DNA from: Geomonas anaerohicana
GTDB lineage: Bacteria > Desulfobacterota > Desulfuromonadia > Geobacterales > Geobacteraceae
Assembly (NCBI RefSeq): GCF_016458305.1
Contig: NZ_JAEMHL010000009.1
Span: 62,001 to 126,000 of the forward strand
Length of the DNA stretch: 64,000 bases
Reading direction: 5' to 3'
Both the position numbers and the translations under genes were made by a program. Positions 7,857-17,298 of this stretch are shown here, piece by piece (positions within the stretch are counted from its first letter, which is position 1; every line of letters begins with the position of its first letter). The notes beneath the pieces are model-generated. The model was not told where the DNA came from. It made no database searches and saw only the letters and a list, made by a program, of their open reading frames with translations.

Positions 7857-9395
7857 CTACTTCGCCAGCAAACTCTTCCCGGTCATCTCGGCGGGCTGCG
7901 GCAGGCCGAGCAGCTCCAGCATGGTCGGGGCGAGGTCGGCGAGGACGCCGGCCCTCAGCTTGACACCCTTCCTCGCGTCATCCACCAGCACCACCGGCGC
8001 CATGTCGCAGGTGTGCGCCGTGTGCGGTCCGCCCTGATCGTCCTGCATCATCTCGGCGTTGCCGTGGTCGGCGGTGATGATGGTGATGCCGCCCTTGGCG
8101 CGCACCTTCTCCACCAGCTTGCCCACGCACTCGTCCACCGCCTCGACCGCCTTGACGGCGGCGGAGAAGATGCCGGTATGGCCAACCATGTCGGCGTTGG
8201 CGAAGTTGAGGATGATGACGTCGTACTTGTCCTCGTCCAGCCGCTTCATGAGCTCTTCGGTGACCAGGTATGCGCTCATCTCCGGCTTCTGGTCGTAGGT
8301 GGCGACCTCCTTGGGAGACGGAATCAGGGCGCGGTCTTCACCGGGAAAGGACTCCTCCCTGCCACCGTTGAAGAAGAAGGTGACATGGGCGTACTTCTCG
8401 GTCTCCGCAATTCTCAGCTGGGTCAATCCCGCGTTGCTGATCACTTCCGGGAAGATGTTGACCAGTTCCTCCGGGCCGAAGGCCACCGGAAGACCGAAGG
8501 TTTCGTCGTAAGTGGTCATGCAGACGTAGGAGGAAAGCTTCGGCCACACCTCTCTCTGGAATCCGTTGAACTGCGGATCCGTGAAGGCGCGGGTGATCTC
8601 GCGGGCGCGGTCGGAGCGGAAGTTGAAAAAGATGAAGGCGTCGCCGTCGGAAAGTCTCCCGACCGGCTCGCCCCCGGCCATGATCACGCTGGGGAGCACG
8701 AATTCGTCGGTGACCCCGTCGGCATAGCTCTGCTTCATGGCGGCCTCCGCGCTGGCAAACGGGTTCCCCTCGCCCAGCACCATGGCCCGGTAGGCCTTCT
8801 CCACCCTGTCCCAGCGGTTGTCGCGGTCCATGGCGTAGTAGCGCCCGATCACCGTGGCGATCTTACCGAAGCCGATCCGGGCGATCTCGTTTTCCAGGTT
8901 GCTGATATAGTCGGCGCCGCTCTGGGGCGGGGTGTCGCGACCATCCATGAGGCAGTGTACGAAGACCTGCGCCACTCCCTGCTTTTTAGCCATCTCGATC
9001 AGCGCGTAGAGGTGAGTGTCGTGCGAATGCACGCCGCCGTCGGAGAGAAGTCCGGCCAGGTGCAGCCTGCCGCTCCCCGCCTTCGCCTTGGCCATGCAGT
9101 CGAGCAGTGCGGGGTTGGTGAAGAAATCACCGTCGTCGATCGACTTGCTGATCCTGGTCAGGTCCTGGTAGACCACGCGGCCGGCACCTATGTTGGTGTG
9201 ACCGACCTCCGAGTTACCCATCTGGCCGGAAGGTAGCCCGACCGCGAGCCCGGAGCCGTCGATCTGGCCGGAAGGGTAATCGGCAGTGAGCCGGTTCATG
9301 TTGGGTGTCTTTGCCTGGGCGACGGCGTTGGCTTCCTGTTCGGGGTTGATCCCCCAACCGTCGAGGATCATCAAGAGCAGAGGCTTTTTCGGCAT
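7857..9395 (-). CDS. gpmI: 2,3-bisphosphoglycerate-independent phosphoglycerate mutase
   Basis: This 512-residue enzyme interconverts 3- and 2-phosphoglycerate in glycolysis and gluconeogenesis. It is full length for the iPGM family. The N-terminal metal site LMILDGWG is followed by the phosphorylated serine, Ser62, in [15 protein letters not shown] and the C-terminal metal ligands in [12 protein letters not shown] and ITADHGNAE are present. The family uses two Mn ions and no cofactor. The ATG has a GAGGGAGAA leader. It is preceded on the same strand by the terminator of the nadD-rsfS-rlmH group, so it is likely its own transcript. Confidence 0.97.
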   Translation of the reverse strand: MPKKPLLLMILDGWGINPEQEANAVAQAKTPNMNRLTADYPSGQIDGSGLAVGLPSGQMGNSEVGHTNIGAGRVVYQDLTRISKSIDDGDFFTNPALLDCMAKAKAGSGRLHLAGLLSDGGVHSHDTHLYALIEMAKKQGVAQVFVHCLMDGRDTPPQSGADYISNLENEIARIGFGKIATVIGRYYAMDRDNRWDRVEKAYRAMVLGEGNPFASAEAAMKQSYADGVTDEFVLPSVIMAGGEPVGRLSDGDAFIFFNFRSDRAREITRAFTDPQFNGFQREVWPKLSSYVCMTTYDETFGLPVAFGPEELVNIFPEVISNAGLTQLRIAETEKYAHVTFFFNGGREESFPGEDRALIPSPKEVATYDQKPEMSAYLVTEELMKRLDEDKYDVIILNFANADMVGHTGIFSAAVKAVEAVDECVGKLVEKVRAKGGITIITADHGNAEMMQDDQGGPHTAHTCDMAPVVLVDDARKGVKLRAGVLADLAPTMLELLGLPQPAEMTGKSLLAK

Positions 9396-9431
9396 GGCAT
9401 TTCTCCCTCATTAGAAGTATTAGACCCAATT

Positions 9432-9464
9432 AAAAAAGGTGAAGCAGAACGTCTTCACCTTTAA
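9432..9464 (-). terminator. Terminator of the nadD-rsfS-rlmH operon
   Basis: Perfect 10-base arms AAAGGTGAAG and CTTCACCTTT enclose an 8-base loop, followed on the minus strand by T residues. It lies just past the rlmH stop codon and separates that operon from gpmI. Confidence 0.85.
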
Positions 9465-9477
9465 AACAATCATTTAC

Positions 9478-9942
9478 CTACTCATGATGGTACGGCTCAC
9501 CGTTAATGATGGTGAAGCCGCGGTAGATCTGCTCCAGCAGGAAGACCCTCACCATCTGGTGGGTGAGCGTCATGCGGGAGAGCGAAATGGTCTTGAAAGC
9601 CTGGGCCCGGAAGCTGTCCGTGAAGCCGTAGGCCCCGCCGATGGCGAAGACCAGGTCCTGGGTTCCCTGGTCGCGGTTCTTGGACAGGAAGGAGGCGAGT
9701 TCCGGGGAACTCATCTGCTCCCCCCTCTCGTCCAGGAGCACCAGCTTCCCCCCTTTGGGGATCAGCTTGGCGAGGCGCTCGCATTCCCGCTCCCGCATGG
9801 TAGCGGCCTGCGCCCCCTTTTCCTCGCGGGCCTCCAGGATCTCCAGCGGTGCGTACCGCTTCACCCTCCCCGCGTACTCTTCGATGCCGGTGCGGACCCA
9901 GCTCTCCTGGGTCTTGCCGACCCAAAGGAGCTTCAGTCTCAT
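9478..9942 (-). CDS. rlmH: 23S rRNA (pseudouridine1915-N3)-methyltransferase RlmH
   Basis: This 154-residue SPOUT-class methyltransferase modifies pseudouridine 1915 in helix 69 of 23S rRNA. The C-terminal knot is evident: FAIGGAYGF, then SRMTLTHQMVRVFLLEQIYR and the terminal GEPYHHE, a hallmark of the family. The length matches the usual 155 residues. Its start overlaps the rsfS stop by four bases (ATGA), so the two are translationally coupled. Late ribosome maturation is a shared theme of the pair. Confidence 0.97.
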   Translation of the reverse strand: MRLKLLWVGKTQESWVRTGIEEYAGRVKRYAPLEILEAREEKGAQAATMRERECERLAKLIPKGGKLVLLDERGEQMSSPELASFLSKNRDQGTQDLVFAIGGAYGFTDSFRAQAFKTISLSRMTLTHQMVRVFLLEQIYRGFTIINGEPYHHE

Positions 9943-10328
9943 TTCTCTTTATGCTCCCAGAGGTATTCCTCGGGGATCTCGATCTGCGGGGCGCGGCTCC
10001 AGAGGTCGTCCAGGTTGTAGATCTTGCGCACGTCCTCCTGGAACAGGTGCACGATGACGTCGCCGTAGTCGACCACCACCCAGCGCCCCTCGTCGTACCC
10101 TTCGGTGTCGATGGCCTGGTCGATCGGCTTGAGCCCCTGCTTGACCGAGTCGGCCATGGCCTGCACCTGGCGGTCGGAGCGCCCGGTGGCGAGCACCAGG
10201 TAGTCGGCGATGCTGGAGATGTTCTTGATCTCGAGCACCTTGACGTCGAGCGCCTTCTTGTCCAGGGCGAAAGCCGCACATTTCACGGCGCGTTCAACGG
10301 CCGGAATCATTACTTCCTTATCTTGCAT
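9939..10328 (-). CDS. rsfS: Ribosomal silencing factor RsfS
   Basis: This 129-residue protein of the RsfS/Iojap family binds uL14 on the 50S subunit and blocks subunit joining when nutrients are scarce. The core motifs are ISSIADYLVLATGRSDRQ and the GRWVVVDYGDVIVHLF strand. ATG at 10328 is chosen; a TTG one codon earlier is the alternative. The start lies inside the nadD stop region and the stop overlaps rlmH. The order nadD-rsfS-rlmH is common in bacteria. Confidence 0.96.
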   Translation of the reverse strand: MQDKEVMIPAVERAVKCAAFALDKKALDVKVLEIKNISSIADYLVLATGRSDRQVQAMADSVKQGLKPIDQAIDTEGYDEGRWVVVDYGDVIVHLFQEDVRKIYNLDDLWSRAPQIEIPEEYLWEHKEK

Positions 10329-10968
10329 CAACGTATAACCCTTGTTCCTTTATGTAGTGTTCGACGACCTCGGGAAGGAGATACCTGATCGAACGGCCGG
10401 CTTTGACGAGCTGCCGGATATGGCTGGATGAGATGTCGAGCAGCACACCGTCCAGCGCGTAGACACAGTGCCCCGAACCGTGGTTCAGGCGTTTAGCCGC
10501 CGAATCATAGCAGAACTCCCCACTCATGGCAACAGGGAGGGCCTGGGCGAGACTGGCGATGGTTGAGCCGGGACGCTGCACGCTGATGATGTTGCACAGG
10601 CCGAAGATGGCTTGGTACTGGTGCCAGGTGGAGATGTCGTTGAACGAGTCCGCCCCCACGATGAAGAAGAGTTCGTCCTCCGGGTGCTCCGCGTGCAGCT
10701 GGCGCAGAGTGTCCACCGAATAGGAGCGTCCGCCGCGCACCGCCTCCATGTCGGAGACCTCGAAAGAGGGGTTGCCGGCGACCGCCAGGCGCACCATCTC
10801 CAGACGGCTGGCGAAGGAGAGTTCCCCCACCTGCGGCTTGTGCGGTGGTGTGGCAGCCGGGATGAACACGACCCGGTCCAGTTGGAACAGGTCGCGCGCC
10901 TCCTCGGCTATGCGCAGGTGCGCGTTATGGATGGGGTTGAAGGTCCCCCCCAGTATCCCCGTTTTCAT
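10318..10968 (-). CDS. nadD: Nicotinate-nucleotide adenylyltransferase
   Basis: This 216-residue enzyme adenylylates nicotinate mononucleotide to deamido-NAD, a step shared by de novo and salvage NAD synthesis. The N-terminal nucleotidyl-transferase signature GGTFNPIHNAH has His14 and His17 in the position of the HxGH motif, here HNAH. The C-terminal ISSSHIR motif corresponds to the family ISSTxIR. The ATG at 10968 starts directly on the conserved MKTGILGGTF. It is the first gene of the nadD-rsfS-rlmH operon. Confidence 0.95.
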   Translation of the reverse strand: MKTGILGGTFNPIHNAHLRIAEEARDLFQLDRVVFIPAATPPHKPQVGELSFASRLEMVRLAVAGNPSFEVSDMEAVRGGRSYSVDTLRQLHAEHPEDELFFIVGADSFNDISTWHQYQAIFGLCNIISVQRPGSTIASLAQALPVAMSGEFCYDSAAKRLNHGSGHCVYALDGVLLDISSSHIRQLVKAGRSIRYLLPEVVEHYIKEQGLYVDAR

Positions 10969-11004
10969 TGCTATTGACGCTCCGGTTGTGACAAGGACGA
11001 GGCT

Positions 11005-11092
11005 TTAACGCAAAGCCGCCAAGGCGCCGAGGCGCAAGGATGTAGACCCGACTTCTTTTGGTTTTCTTCGCGCCTTCGCGGCTTTGCGTTAA
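11005..11092. repeat. Inverted repeat with perfect 15-bp arms
   Basis: TTAACGCAAAGCCGC at 11005-11019 is repeated as its exact reverse complement at 11078-11092, around a 58-base centre that itself contains GGCGC-rich imperfect complementarity. The unit fills the 134-base gap between nadD and proA. It looks like a dispersed palindromic element. It could also act as a terminator or mRNA-stabilising fold for proA. Confidence 0.75.
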
Positions 11093-11102
11093 GGCTTTTG
11101 CC

Positions 11103-12359
11103 TTAGGGCCTCACCTGTCCGGCGCCGTACACGATGAATTTGGTCGTGGTCAGGTCGGTGAGCCCCATCGGGCCGAACGAGTGCAGCTTGGTGGTGGAGA
11201 TGCCGATCTCCGCACCCAGCCCCAGCTGGTTGCCATCGGAGAAGCGGGTCGAGGCATTGACCATGACCACGCCGGAATTGACTTCACGGATGAAGCGCTG
11301 GGCGTTGCCGTAGTCCCCGGTGATGATGGACTCGGTATGCAGCGAGCAGTAGCGGTTGATGTGGTCGATGGCGGCATCGAGCCCGTCCACCACGCGAGCG
11401 GCCAGGATCAGCTCCAGGTACTCGGCGTACCAGTCCTCCTCGGTGGCCGGCACGGCCTGCGGCGCGAAGCTGCGGAAGGTCTCGTCGCCCCGGATCTCCA
11501 CCTTTTGTGCGTCCAGCGCCTCATAGATGAAGGGGACGAAACTCTCGGCGATGTCCTTGTGGATCAGCAGCGTCTCCAGGGCGTTGCAGACGCCGGGGCG
11601 CTGCACCTTGGCGTTGATGATGATCTCGCGCGCCATCTCGAAGTCGGCGGAGGCGTCCACGAAGATGTGGCAGACCCCCTTGTAGTGCTTGATGACCGGG
11701 ATCTTGGAGTTCTCCACCACGAAGCGGATCAGGCTCTCGCCTCCCCTGGGAATGATCACGTCGATGAACTCTTCCTGCTTGAGCATCTCGGTGACTCCTT
11801 CGCGTTCGGTGAACGGGATCAGGGAGAGTGCCGCCGCGGGGATATTGCGCTTGGCCAACTCGCCCTTTAAGACGGTGGCAATGGCCAGGTTGGAGTGGAT
11901 TGCCTCGGAGCCGCCACGCAGCACCACCGCGTTGCCGCTCTTCAGGCACAGGGCGGCCGCGTCGGAGGTGACGTTGGGGCGGGACTCGTAGATGATGCCG
12001 ATCACCCCCAGCGGGATGCGCATCTTGCCGACCATGAGGTCGTTGGGGCGCTTCCACATGCCGGTCACCTCACCCACCGGATCGGGGAGCGCTGCCACCT
12101 CGCGGATGGCGTCGGCCATCCCCTTGATGCGCGCCTCGTTCAGCATGAGGCGGTCCAGCATGGCGGAGGAGAGTCCCCGCTCCTTGCCGGCCGCGAGGTC
12201 CTTCTTGTTCTCGGCGATGATCTCTTCGGCGTTGTTAACCAGCCCCTGCGCCATGTCCAGCAGGAGCTCGTTCTTAACGGCGGAAGAGAGTTTCGCCATG
12301 GCGAAGGAAGCCTGCCGGGCCTCGGCTGCGATGGTGCGGATCTGTTCGGCGACTGACAT
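11103..12359 (-). CDS. proA: Glutamate-5-semialdehyde dehydrogenase (gamma-glutamyl phosphate reductase)
   Basis: This 418-residue aldehyde-dehydrogenase-fold enzyme reduces gamma-glutamyl phosphate to glutamate semialdehyde in proline synthesis. The catalytic Cys lies in VQRPGVCNALETLLIH. GVIGIIYESRPNVT and LRGGSEAIHSN are family signatures. The start at 12359 follows GGAGGTACAC. The upstream extension to 12431 encodes part of a palindromic repeat and is rejected. It lies directly downstream of proB, separated by about 150 bases that contain a repeat. Confidence 0.97.
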   Translation of the reverse strand: MSVAEQIRTIAAEARQASFAMAKLSSAVKNELLLDMAQGLVNNAEEIIAENKKDLAAGKERGLSSAMLDRLMLNEARIKGMADAIREVAALPDPVGEVTGMWKRPNDLMVGKMRIPLGVIGIIYESRPNVTSDAAALCLKSGNAVVLRGGSEAIHSNLAIATVLKGELAKRNIPAAALSLIPFTEREGVTEMLKQEEFIDVIIPRGGESLIRFVVENSKIPVIKHYKGVCHIFVDASADFEMAREIIINAKVQRPGVCNALETLLIHKDIAESFVPFIYEALDAQKVEIRGDETFRSFAPQAVPATEEDWYAEYLELILAARVVDGLDAAIDHINRYCSLHTESIITGDYGNAQRFIREVNSGVVMVNASTRFSDGNQLGLGAEIGISTTKLHSFGPMGLTDLTTTKFIVYGAGQVRP

Positions 12360-12399
12360 GTGTACCTCCAACGGTTTAAGGCTGTGCTGCTGTGAGAGC

Positions 12400-12475
12400 C
12401 CGACCCTCTCCCGGAGGGCGAGGGGGCTCACGTTCCTTCCCCCTCTGGGGGAAGGTGCCCCGCAGGGGCGGATGA
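12400..12475. repeat. Palindromic repeat between proB and proA
   Basis: A CCCTCTCCCGGAGGGCGAGGG unit and a CCTTCCCCCTCTGGGGGAAGG unit lie back to back in the gap. They belong to the same GC-rich inverted family found throughout the window. Confidence 0.65.
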
Positions 12476-12509
12476 GGGCGCTACCGCGAGCACGTGGCTT
12501 GCGGTGCGG

Positions 12510-13631
12510 TTAGAGAAGAACCAGATTGTCCCGGTGGATGACGTCGTCGCCATAGCGGAAGCCGAGAATCTGCTCGATCTCGTTGCTCTTGTGGCGGCTG
12601 ATCTTCTCGATCTCCTGGCTGGAGTAGTCCACGATGCCGCGCGCAAATTCGACCCCGTCCGGGTCCACGATCCGGACACAGGCGCCGCGATCGAAGCGCC
12701 CCTCCACCTTGGCTATCCCGGAAGGGAGCAGGCTCTTGCCATGGGTGGCCAGCGCGCCCCGGGCGCCGGCGTCAACCACGAGGCTCCCGGCCGGCTTGAT
12801 GGTGAAAGCGATCCAGTGCTTGCGCCGGTTCAGCGATTCTCCGGCAGGCAGGAACAGGGTCCCGAGCAGTTCGCCGCTCATGACCCGGGCCAGGTTGCCG
12901 TCCCCTTTGCCGGCGAAGATGATGGCGGCAACGCCTGACTTCACCACCTTCTTGGCGGCAGCAAGCTTGGTCGCCATGCCTCCGGTACCGACGTTGGTGC
13001 CGCTCCCCCCCGCGCCGCGCTCCATCTCGCGGGTCACCGCGCCCACCTGGTGGATCAGGGTGGCGTTCGGGTCGGTGCGCGGGTCGGCGGTGTAGAGGCC
13101 GTCGATGTCGGTCATGATCAAGAGAAGCTGCGCCTCGACCAGGTTGGTGACCAGCGCGGAGAGGTTGTCGTTGTCCCCGAACTTCAGCTCATCTACGACG
13201 ACGGTGTCGTTCTCGTTGATCACCGGCACGATGCCGCAGGAGAGCAGCGTGTCCAGGGTGCCGCGGGCATTCTGGAAGCGTCGCCGGTTGGCGAGGTCGT
13301 CGCGGGTCAAGAGGATCTGGGCGACCTTGAGATCATAGCCGGAGAAGGCTTCCTCGTAGGCACGCATCAGGCGCGATTGGCCGATGGCGGCCGCCGCCTG
13401 CTTCTGCGGCAGGGTCTTCGGCCGGTCCGGCAGACCGAGCGCCGGGCGCCCCGCCGCCACGGCACCGGAGGAAACCACGACTACCTCGATCCCGCGGGCG
13501 CGCAGCCCGGCAATTTGCGAGGCGAGCCCGTCCAGGAACGCGGGATCGATGCCGTTATCCTCGCAGGTCAAGACGCCGGAGCCGATCTTAACCACGATTC
13601 TCTTTACCTTTTTGAGCAGTTCCTTACGCAT
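12510..13631 (-). CDS. proB: Glutamate 5-kinase with C-terminal PUA domain
   Basis: This 373-residue enzyme phosphorylates glutamate as the first step of proline synthesis and is usually inhibited by proline. The amino-acid-kinase domain spans about residues 8-255, with [25 protein letters not shown] and [15 protein letters not shown] domain occupies about residues 280-365. The length matches the E. coli enzyme (367). The product feeds ProA, encoded just downstream on the same strand. Confidence 0.97.
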   Translation of the reverse strand: MRKELLKKVKRIVVKIGSGVLTCEDNGIDPAFLDGLASQIAGLRARGIEVVVVSSGAVAAGRPALGLPDRPKTLPQKQAAAAIGQSRLMRAYEEAFSGYDLKVAQILLTRDDLANRRRFQNARGTLDTLLSCGIVPVINENDTVVVDELKFGDNDNLSALVTNLVEAQLLLIMTDIDGLYTADPRTDPNATLIHQVGAVTREMERGAGGSGTNVGTGGMATKLAAAKKVVKSGVAAIIFAGKGDGNLARVMSGELLGTLFLPAGESLNRRKHWIAFTIKPAGSLVVDAGARGALATHGKSLLPSGIAKVEGRFDRGACVRIVDPDGVEFARGIVDYSSQEIEKISRHKSNEIEQILGFRYGDDVIHRDNLVLL

Positions 13632-13777
13632 AACGGATTCCGTCTATTTGTTTAGTAAAGGTAAGGATACTAACACGTTTCCCCACCTGTGGCAATTTTC
13701 TTAAGAAGCCGGAGCCGTCAAACTCATTGACAAAGGCTGGTCCGAACTTTAGACTGGGGCCCACTTCGAGGTGACTG

Positions 13778-14263
13778 TTGCTGAACAAAGAGCTCTGGAA
13801 AAAAAGGATCTATGGCATCCTATCGCTGGACAGCCATCCCGGGCACATCGCCGCCGGTTTCGCCGTCGGCGTCTTTATCAGCTTCACCCCGTTCTTCGGC
13901 CTCCACACTCCCCTCGCCATCGCGGCAGCCTTTCTCCTAAGACTCAACAAACTGACCTGCATCACCGGGGCCTGGGTCAACACCCCCATCACCGTGGTCC
14001 CCATCCTCGGCGTGAGCTATAAGCTCGGCGCCTTCCTGCGTGGGCGCCCCATCAAGGACCTTCCCATTTCCGGCGGCTTGGAGTGGCACAACCTGGAACG
14101 CTACGCGAAGTCCCTGATCCTCGGCTCCTCCATCCTCGGCTTTTTCGCTGCCGTCATCGCCTACTTCCTCTGCTACTACCTCGTCATCCGCTTCCGCGCC
14201 AAGGACGCCGCCCAGGCTGAACTGGCCAAGGAGATGTCCGAGGTGGGTGAAGAACTGGAGTAG
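13778..14263 (+). CDS. DUF2062 inner-membrane protein
   Basis: This 161-residue protein has the DUF2062 signature: an N-terminal SHPGHIAAGFAVGVFISFTPFFGLHTPLAI segment (about residues 19-48), a conserved WVNTPITVVPI near residue 67, and a C-terminal membrane helix around 110-135. The function of the family is unknown. TTG at 13778 is chosen as start because GAGG lies seven bases upstream and the next codon matches the family N-terminus. It is divergent from proB and converges on the phosphate transporter. Confidence 0.83.
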   Translation: MLNKELWKKRIYGILSLDSHPGHIAAGFAVGVFISFTPFFGLHTPLAIAAAFLLRLNKLTCITGAWVNTPITVVPILGVSYKLGAFLRGRPIKDLPISGGLEWHNLERYAKSLILGSSILGFFAAVIAYFLCYYLVIRFRAKDAAQAELAKEMSEVGEELE

Positions 14264-14268
14264 ATCGC

Positions 14269-14304
14269 AAAAAAAATCGGGGACAGTCCGCAGACCGCCC
14301 CCGA
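14269..14304 (-). terminator. Terminator of the phosphate-transport pair
   Basis: On the minus strand TCGGGG pairs with CCCCGA around an inner GTC/GAC stem, followed by eight T residues. It lies between the converging DUF2062 and PiT genes and should end the leftward transcript. Confidence 0.8.
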
Positions 14305-14328
14305 CCTATTCCCGATGTCTCCCCCCAG

Positions 14329-15330
14329 TTACTTACCCAGGAATGGCGACAACACCATATAGCTGACAAAACCGACGAAGCCCGAAGCCGGGATGGTGAT
14401 CACCCATGCCGTGACGATGCGGTAGGCAACGCCCCAGTTCACCGCCGAGATCCTCTTGGTCAGGCCGACCCCGAGGATGGAGGAGGTGATCACGTGCGTG
14501 GTACTGGTGGGAAGGCCCATGGCCGAAGCGCCCAGAATGACCGCTGCCGAAGCGGTCTCGACGCAGAAGCCGTGCACCGGCTGCAGTTTCACGAAGTCGT
14601 GGCCGACCGTCTTGATGATCCTCCAGCCGCCGGCGGCGGTGCCCAGGCCCATGGCGATGGCGCAGGACATCTTGACCCAGTTGGGGACATCAAAGGTGGC
14701 AATGGAGCCGTAGCTGACCAGCGCCATGGTGATGACACCCATCGACTTCTGGGCATCGGCGGTGCCGTGGGAGAAGGCCATCACCGCGGCGGAGAGAATC
14801 TGCAGCTTGCGGAACACCTTGTTCAGGTTGTAAGGCGCCTTGTTCCTGAACGCCCACATCATGCCGACCATGAACATGAAGCCGAAGAAGGCACCGACGA
14901 TGGGCGACACGATCAAGACGGTGATGATCTTCTTGAGACCCGCCCAGTGCAGCGCGCCGCTGCCGGCGTGGGCCACGACCGACCCCACCAGTCCGCCGAT
15001 AATGGCGTGCGACGAGGAGGAAGGCAGGCCGTAATACCAGGTGATCAGGTTCCAGATGATGGCGCCCAGGATGCCGGCCAGCACCACCATCTGCGTAATG
15101 CTGCTGGCGTCGACGATCCCCTTGCCGATGGTCGCCGCAACCTTGGTGGAGATCATCGCACCGATGAAGTTCAGGCCCGCGGCCATGAAGATCGCCGTCC
15201 TGACGGTGAGCGCGCGGGTGGACACGCAGGTCGCGATGGCATTCGCGGTATCGTGGAAGCCGTTGATGTAGTCGAACAGCAGGGCCGCGCCGATGACGGC
15301 CACCAGCAGGACCAGTGTGACCTCAGGCAT
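14329..15330 (-). CDS. PiT-family inorganic phosphate transporter
   Basis: This 333-residue polytopic membrane protein is of the PiT family, which moves phosphate (often as metal phosphate) with protons or Na+. Both inverted PiT signature repeats are visible: FDYINGFHDTANAIAT near residue 19 and VMAFSHGTADAQKSMGVI near residue 191. GLPTSTTHVITSSILGVG and GLPSSSSHAIIGGLVGS are the matching re-entrant segments. About ten hydrophobic helices are predicted by eye. Its start overlaps the end of the DUF47 gene by eight bases, indicating coupling. PiT-DUF47 pairs are widespread. Confidence 0.95.
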   Translation of the reverse strand: MPEVTLVLLVAVIGAALLFDYINGFHDTANAIATCVSTRALTVRTAIFMAAGLNFIGAMISTKVAATIGKGIVDASSITQMVVLAGILGAIIWNLITWYYGLPSSSSHAIIGGLVGSVVAHAGSGALHWAGLKKIITVLIVSPIVGAFFGFMFMVGMMWAFRNKAPYNLNKVFRKLQILSAAVMAFSHGTADAQKSMGVITMALVSYGSIATFDVPNWVKMSCAIAMGLGTAAGGWRIIKTVGHDFVKLQPVHGFCVETASAAVILGASAMGLPTSTTHVITSSILGVGLTKRISAVNWGVAYRIVTAWVITIPASGFVGFVSYMVLSPFLGK

Positions 15331-15940
15331 TTTTTACCACCACGCTTTCCAGGATGTTCGCGGCATCCTCGCACTTGTCGGTTGCAGTCTCCAGCGTCTC
15401 GTAAATCTCTTTCCACTTGATGAGCTGGATCGGGTCCTTCTCCTCGGCGAAAAGACGGCTGATCGCCTCGCGGCAGACGCGGTCCGCCTCGTTCTCAAGG
15501 GCGTTCACCTCGATGCAGTAGGCGCTGATCGGCTCCAGCTTGCCCCCGAGGACGGCAACGGTCTTGTCGATGGTCTGGCAGGATTTCAGGATCAGGAAGG
15601 CGAGTTCCTTGGATTCCGGCGTCGGCTTCTGCACGTTGTACATGACGAAGCGCTGTGCGGAGGCGTCGATCAGGTCGAGGATGTCGTCCAGCGCGGCGGA
15701 GAGGGCGTAGATGTCCTCACGGTCGAAGGGGGTGATGAAGCTCTTGTTCAGCTTCTTGATGATATCGTGGGTGATGGTGTCGCCCTTGTGCTCGACGTCC
15801 TTTATCTTGCGCTGGCTGGCCACAGGATCGTCAAAGTTGTCCAGCATGTCCTTCAGGAGTTGAGCTCCTTCGATGATGTTGTGGGACATTTCCCTGAACA
15901 TGGCGAAAAACTTTTCATCTTTTGGCATCAACCCAAACAT
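15323..15940 (-). CDS. DUF47 PhoU-like phosphate transport regulator
   Basis: This 205-residue all-helical protein of the DUF47 (TIGR00153) family is related to PhoU. The signatures are KFFAMFREMSHNIIEGAQLL, then DVEHKGDTITHDIIKKLNKSFITPFDREDIYALS around residues 52-85. Acidic residues in these helices bind metal in PhoU-like folds. It probably modulates the adjacent PiT transporter. It is the first gene of the pair, with GGAGGGACTAA directly before the ATG. Confidence 0.95.
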   Translation of the reverse strand: MFGLMPKDEKFFAMFREMSHNIIEGAQLLKDMLDNFDDPVASQRKIKDVEHKGDTITHDIIKKLNKSFITPFDREDIYALSAALDDILDLIDASAQRFVMYNVQKPTPESKELAFLILKSCQTIDKTVAVLGGKLEPISAYCIEVNALENEADRVCREAISRLFAEEKDPIQLIKWKEIYETLETATDKCEDAANILESVVVKNA

Positions 15941-16165
15941 TTAGTCCCTCCAAAGTCCCGGCCGCGGGCCGGCATCTAGTTGCAAACTGTGGAGATATAA
16001 CATATCCCCGGGAAATATAAAACCATGAAATAAGTAATTCGTCCAAACTAATTAGGGGGATGCTGTTTACTCCCTCCCCGCTTTCGGTCTGGCGCAGCCG
16101 CTGCCCTTGTGTATTATTAAGCTTTAATTTTTTCCAACCCAAGACTCCATCACAGGAGCGGTTTC

Positions 16166-16861
16166 ATGAGCGGCGGAATTAAGTGCTGGCCCGAAGCGGA
16201 ACGTCCCCGTGAGAAGATGATGCAACGAGGCCCCTCGGCACTGTCCGAAGCGGAACTGCTGGCCCTCATCCTCGGCAGCGGCGATGCCGCCAGCGGCCGC
16301 AGCGCCCTCGACCTGGGCCGCGAGCTGATCCTCCAGTTCAAGTCCCTGCGGGGGCTGGCCGACGCCTCGTTGCCGGAGATCCAGCGGGTCAAGGGAATCG
16401 GCCCGGCCAAGGCGACCTGCATTCTGGCTGCGCTCGACCTGTCCCGGCGCATCCGGGAGAAGGAGCGGCGCCCCATCGAATCCTTCGAGCGCTTCACCTC
16501 GGCGGCGCAGGTGTTCGAACACCTGAACCACGAGTACCGGGACCGGCACACCGAGCAGTTCGTGGCGCTGCTTTTGGACGGCAAGAACCGGATCATCAGC
16601 CGCGCCCTGATCTCGGAAGGGTCACTGAACCAGAGCATCGTGCACCCGCGCGAGGTCTTCAACGCGGCGGTGCGCCAGTCGGCGGCGGCCATGATCCTGT
16701 TGCACAACCACCCAAGCGGCGACCCCACTCCCAGCCCCGAAGATCTTGCCGTCACCCGCCTTCTGTGCGAGGCCGGGCAAATCATGGGGATCAGGGTGCT
16801 CGATCACATCGTCATAGGCGAGAACGCGTACTACAGTTTTGCCGATAACGGCCAGATCTAG
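16166..16861 (+). CDS. radC: RadC-family JAB-domain protein
   Basis: This 231-residue protein has the full RadC layout. The N-terminal RPREKMMQRGPSALSEAELLALILGSG is followed by a helix-hairpin-helix (VKGIGPAKATCILAALDL, residues about 74-92). The C-terminal JAB1/MPN metal-binding motif is HNHPSGDPTPSPED near residue 180. RadC was named for DNA repair, but its role in that process is doubtful. ATG at 16166 is followed directly by the conserved start. The gene may be transcribed with the small downstream ORFs. Confidence 0.94.
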   Translation: MSGGIKCWPEAERPREKMMQRGPSALSEAELLALILGSGDAASGRSALDLGRELILQFKSLRGLADASLPEIQRVKGIGPAKATCILAALDLSRRIREKERRPIESFERFTSAAQVFEHLNHEYRDRHTEQFVALLLDGKNRIISRALISEGSLNQSIVHPREVFNAAVRQSAAAMILLHNHPSGDPTPSPEDLAVTRLLCEAGQIMGIRVLDHIVIGENAYYSFADNGQI

Positions 16862-16878
16862 CGGCACCCGGAGGAGCC

Positions 16879-17226
16879 ATGGAAGCGACCGTCGCCCAGG
16901 TGCAAGGGGGGTACTTTCTGATAACGGGCCAGTGGCCCATCTTCAGCATCAGGACCTTCATAATGGTCACCGGCCCCAAAACCGACCTGTGGCTGGTGAA
17001 AACGGTCGGGGCGGTCCTGGCCGTCATCGGGGCGGCACTCATCGCGGCCGGTCTTGCCGACCAGGTGACACAGGCCGTGGTGCTGCTGGCGGTAGCAAGT
17101 GCCGCAGCCCTTGCCGCCGTCGATGTCATTTACGCCTCACGAAAAATCATCGCATCGGTGTACCTGCTGGACGCCGTCCTGGAAGCGGCGTTGATCGCCT
17201 GGTGGGTTGCCTCGTTGCTGCTTTGA
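16879..17226 (+). CDS. Small membrane protein of unknown function
   Basis: This 115-residue protein starts 17 bases after radC with GGAGG well placed before the ATG. About residues 1-34 are soluble (with TGQWPIFSIRTF). Three or four hydrophobic stretches follow (about 42-60, 63-80, 90-112). The layout resembles small bacterial inner-membrane proteins, but I do not recognise a named family. The spacing suggests co-transcription with radC. Confidence 0.6.
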   Translation: MEATVAQVQGGYFLITGQWPIFSIRTFIMVTGPKTDLWLVKTVGAVLAVIGAALIAAGLADQVTQAVVLLAVASAAALAAVDVIYASRKIIASVYLLDAVLEAALIAWWVASLLL

Positions 17227-17298
17227 AGACGTCACCTCTACAGCCCGGCCGCCGGATCAGCCGGTGAGGGCACCGCCACGGCGGAACAGGAGAGCCAG

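Noticed and set aside
7023..9236. 737-residue open frame on the plus strand
   Set aside because: It is the antisense shadow of gpmI and of the flavoprotein gene. Its composition is low-complexity His/Arg/Val-rich and it matches no family.
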